7,690 bases of DNA from an uncultured Eubacteriales bacterium. Lineage in GTDB: Bacteria > Bacillota > Clostridia > Oscillospirales > Oscillospiraceae. The position numbers were made by a program, and so were the translations under genes. The DNA lies in the NCBI GenBank assembly GCA_900555795.1, contig USMP01000054.1, forward strand, positions 1-7,690, written 5' to 3'. Below the pieces are notes generated by a model. That model did no database searches. It saw only the letters and a program-made list of their open reading frames with translations, and was not told the origin of the DNA. Of this stretch, positions 5,763 through 7,690 are shown in pieces. The stretch's first letter is position 1, and each line of letters begins with the position of its first letter.

Positions 5763-7480
5763 GCCCGCTCACCCCCTGTCTGGGAGGCATAGATCTCCCG
5801 GTAGATGACGCAGCCATCCAGCAGCTGTTGATGCGTGCCGCTGTCCACAATTCTGCCCCGATCCATCACATAGATGCGGTCCGAGTCCATGGCGGAGGTG
5901 ACGCGCTGGGTGATGACGATGCGGGTCCGTCCCGCCATCCTGGTGTTCAGTTCCTCCCGCAGCCGGGCCTCCGTGAGAAAGTCCAGGGCGGAGAAGCTGT
6001 CGTCAAAGAGGTAGATGGGGGCATCCTTCAGCACAGCCCTGGCAATGGAGAGCCTCTGCTTCTGGCCGCCGGACAGGTTCTTCCCCGCCTGAGCCAGTTC
6101 GTGGTCATAGCCCTCGTCCAGAGAATCGATGAAATCCCCGATCTGGGCAATGCGGGCGGCCTCCCGCAGCCGCTCCTCGCTGGCGGCGGGGTCCCCCATG
6201 AGCAGGTTCTCCCGGACGGTGCCGCTGTAAATGGCGGTCTTTTGCAGAGCGGCGCTGACGTTGTGCCGGATGGTGCGCTGGCCCCACCGGCCGGCGTCCA
6301 CCCCGTCAAAGCGGATGGTCCCGGAGGTAGGCTCCCGGAAAGCCAGCAGCAGCTGCACCAGAGTGCTTTTGCCACTGCCGGTACCGCCGATAATGGACAC
6401 CTTCTGTCCCGCCTTAATGTGGATATCGATGTCGCTGACAGCGCTCTCGTCGGCGTCCTCATAGCGGAAGGTAACGTGGTCAAAATCAATGTCGCCCCGG
6501 AACCGCACGTCCTGCTCCGGCCGCTGGTCCGCCATGCCCCGGGCGCCCGTAACCTGGGCAATGCGGCCGGAGGCCACCTTGGCGTGGGGATACATGACAA
6601 TGGCAAAGGCCGCCATCACCACCCCGTTCATGACCAGGGAGATGTACTGGACGATGGCAAAGATGTCGCCGGCGCTGGGACTGCCCAAAGAGGCCATCCG
6701 CGCCCCGCCCACATACACAATCAGCACAGCCGCGGCGTTGAACACAAAAAGGGCCAGGGGCGACACAGCCCCCATGCTGGTGTTGGCCTTGATGATGTTC
6801 TCCGCCATGATCCGGGTGGCGTCGGCAATGCGCTCCTGCTCATGGGGCTCCTTGTTGAAGGCCCGGATGACCCGGATGCCCCACAGCCGTTCCCGCATAA
6901 TGTCGTTTTGCCGGTCAATATAGTCGTCGGACTTCTTCCACAGGGGGTCGATCTTCCGCCCAATGGCTACCACCACGACAAAGATAATGGGCACAAAGCA
7001 CAGCAGAATCAGGCTCAGCATCAGATCCTTGCTGAGCGCCAGCAGTACGCCGCCCACGAACAGTACCGGAATGGTGATAACCGTGCCGGAGAGCATGGAC
7101 GCCACCCAGGAGACCGTCTCAATATCATGGGTGGAACGGGTGACAAGGGCGGCGGTTCCCATGGCGCCGAACTCCTCAAAGGTGAGGGCGTTTACCTTCT
7201 TGAAGATGTCCCTGCGCATATCGGCGCAGAAGGCCGCCACCACCTCCGCGCTGGTCTTGGTGCCCATCAGTACGGACCCCAGCCCCGCCAGCGCCACCAG
7301 CAGCATCAGTCCGCAGCAGCGGACAATGTACGGAAAATCGGCGTTGTACACGCCGGTATTGACGATGCTGCTCATAATTGTGGGCAGCATCAGGTTACAA
7401 AGGGTGGACACCGCCACCATAGCGATCGCCAGAGCCACCCTGCCCCGATAGGGCCTCAGATAACACAATACTTCTCTCAT
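5759..7480 (-). CDS. Heterodimeric ABC exporter, degenerate-site subunit (TM287/BmrC-like)
   Basis: A 573-residue half-transporter with a six-helix exporter domain followed by an ATPase. ATPase motifs (counted from the ATG at 7480): Walker A GGTGSGKST (365-373), Q-loop Q413 in ALQKTAIYSG, signature LSGGQ (469-473), Walker B YLFDD (D493 D494), D-loop SALD, and VITQRVTS where the switch His is Gln (Q525). Asp in place of the catalytic Glu together with Gln for the switch His is the known pattern of the degenerate subunit in TM287/288-type exporters. Its own nucleotide site should bind ATP but hydrolyse poorly. I place the start at the ATG at 7480 (MREVLCYLRPYRGRV), which fits the family N-terminus; the ribosome binding site is weak (GAAACGAG). 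The frame could extend to a TTG at 7519, but that is in a small inverted repeat without a binding site. It is first in the operon and overlaps the next gene by 4 bases. No regulator gene is visible before the right edge. Confidence 0.93.
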   Translation of the reverse strand: MREVLCYLRPYRGRVALAIAMVAVSTLCNLMLPTIMSSIVNTGVYNADFPYIVRCCGLMLLVALAGLGSVLMGTKTSAEVVAAFCADMRRDIFKKVNALTFEEFGAMGTAALVTRSTHDIETVSWVASMLSGTVITIPVLFVGGVLLALSKDLMLSLILLCFVPIIFVVVVAIGRKIDPLWKKSDDYIDRQNDIMRERLWGIRVIRAFNKEPHEQERIADATRIMAENIIKANTSMGAVSPLALFVFNAAAVLIVYVGGARMASLGSPSAGDIFAIVQYISLVMNGVVMAAFAIVMYPHAKVASGRIAQVTGARGMADQRPEQDVRFRGDIDFDHVTFRYEDADESAVSDIDIHIKAGQKVSIIGGTGSGKSTLVQLLLAFREPTSGTIRFDGVDAGRWGQRTIRHNVSAALQKTAIYSGTVRENLLMGDPAASEERLREAARIAQIGDFIDSLDEGYDHELAQAGKNLSGGQKQRLSIARAVLKDAPIYLFDDSFSALDFLTEARLREELNTRMAGRTRIVITQRVTSAMDSDRIYVMDRGRIVDSGTHQQLLDGCVIYREIYASQTGGERA

Positions 7481-7632
7481 ACTCGTTTCATTCAATCTCT
7501 GCAACTCAAAGGTTCGCAACGAACGGACAATTGGGTCAAGTCCCGACGCGGCAACTCAGTTGATGCACTCAGGCGCATCTTTTCGCGTTCGCAGGCGGCG
7601 GACAGGCGGGTCGGTCCTCTCCGGGCACCAGT
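7481..7632 (-). other. Structured leader of the ABC exporter operon
   Basis: About 150 bases lie between the predicted transcription start and the first ABC gene. On the plus strand it holds several small inverted repeats: GTTCG/CGAAC (7512-7524), GGAC/GTCC (7525-7543), the perfect 11-base palindrome CAACTCAGTTG (7552-7562), and GATGC/GCATC (7562-7579). TGAGTTGC occurs twice on the minus strand, in the 11-base palindrome and again close to the gene. A 28-codon open frame (7492-7578) begins with ATG but has only a weak ribosome binding site. I recognise no known riboswitch. A repressor site, such as for a MarR-type regulator common beside such exporters, is possible but unproven. Confidence 0.4.
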
Positions 7633-7638
7633 TTATTT

Positions 7639-7667
7639 AGTATAGCACACCCATCTCTGCCCCGCAA
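7639..7667 (-). promoter_or_regulatory. Predicted sigma-A promoter of the ABC exporter operon
   Basis: On the minus strand, -10 TATACT (7639-7644, 5 of 6) is preceded by TGC, an extended -10 motif, and by TTGCGG (7662-7667, 3 of 6) at an exact 17-base spacing. The weak -35 is typical of promoters relying on the extended -10. The start should be near 7632. The remaining bases to the right edge (7668-7690) show nothing I can name. Confidence 0.65.
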
Positions 7668-7690
7668 GACGGCTTTCTTTACAGTTTGAT

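Noticed and set aside
7533..7541. TTGACC on the minus strand (7534-7539) as a -35 near the ABC start
   Set aside because: There is no acceptable -10 sequence 16-18 bases downstream.
5828..7645. A 605-codon open frame on the plus strand opposite the first ABC gene
   Set aside because: It is antisense to a gene with complete ABC motifs. Its translation is rich in His, Gly, Gln and Pro with no recognisable domain, as expected from the complement of GC-rich coding sequence. No ribosome binding site or promoter supports it.

Overview
The window looks like chromosomal DNA from a GC-rich Clostridia-type Firmicute. My best guess is an Oscillospiraceae-like gut anaerobe. The base is inference from GC-rich coding sequence, strong AGGAGG-type ribosome binding sites, a TagO/MnaA pair typical of Gram-positive cell-wall polymer synthesis, and a TM287/288-type heterodimeric ABC exporter. 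No genus can be fixed without a search. Every gene I support lies on the minus strand, so transcription runs from high to low coordinates.

From the right edge, a promoter with an extended -10 (7639-7667) and a leader of about 150 bases, rich in small inverted repeats, precede two ABC half-transporter genes (5759-7480 and 3966-5762). Their stop and start codons overlap by 4 bp. The first subunit has a degenerate ATPase site (Asp for the catalytic Glu, Gln for the switch His); the second is canonical. They should form one asymmetric heterodimeric exporter of unknown substrate. A strong GC-rich hairpin (3921-3956) follows the second gene as a probable terminator.

The 309-base gap at 3657-3965 holds the control region of the next operon. 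It has a good sigma-A-type promoter (3837-3865), a perfect 13-bp palindrome lying across its -10 and predicted start, a leader of about 175 bases, and a second perfect 15-bp palindrome just upstream of trpS. The two palindromes share a 12-base word with one mismatch. No tRNA-sensing T-box sequence is visible.

The second operon runs trpS (tryptophanyl-tRNA synthetase), tagO (polyprenyl-phosphate GlcNAc-1-phosphate transferase), wecB/mnaA (UDP-GlcNAc 2-epimerase), then a membrane-anchored protein of unknown function cut by the left edge. Gaps are 18, 0 and 33 bases, so cotranscription is likely. TagO and the epimerase fit together: one loads GlcNAc-1-P on the lipid carrier and the other makes UDP-ManNAc for the next sugar of a teichoic-acid-like linkage unit.

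The genes are known families. The least explained signals are in the two leaders: the paired palindromes before trpS, and an identical 11-base word placed exactly 29 bases after the -10 in both promoters. I see no mobile element, CRISPR array, tRNA or rRNA.
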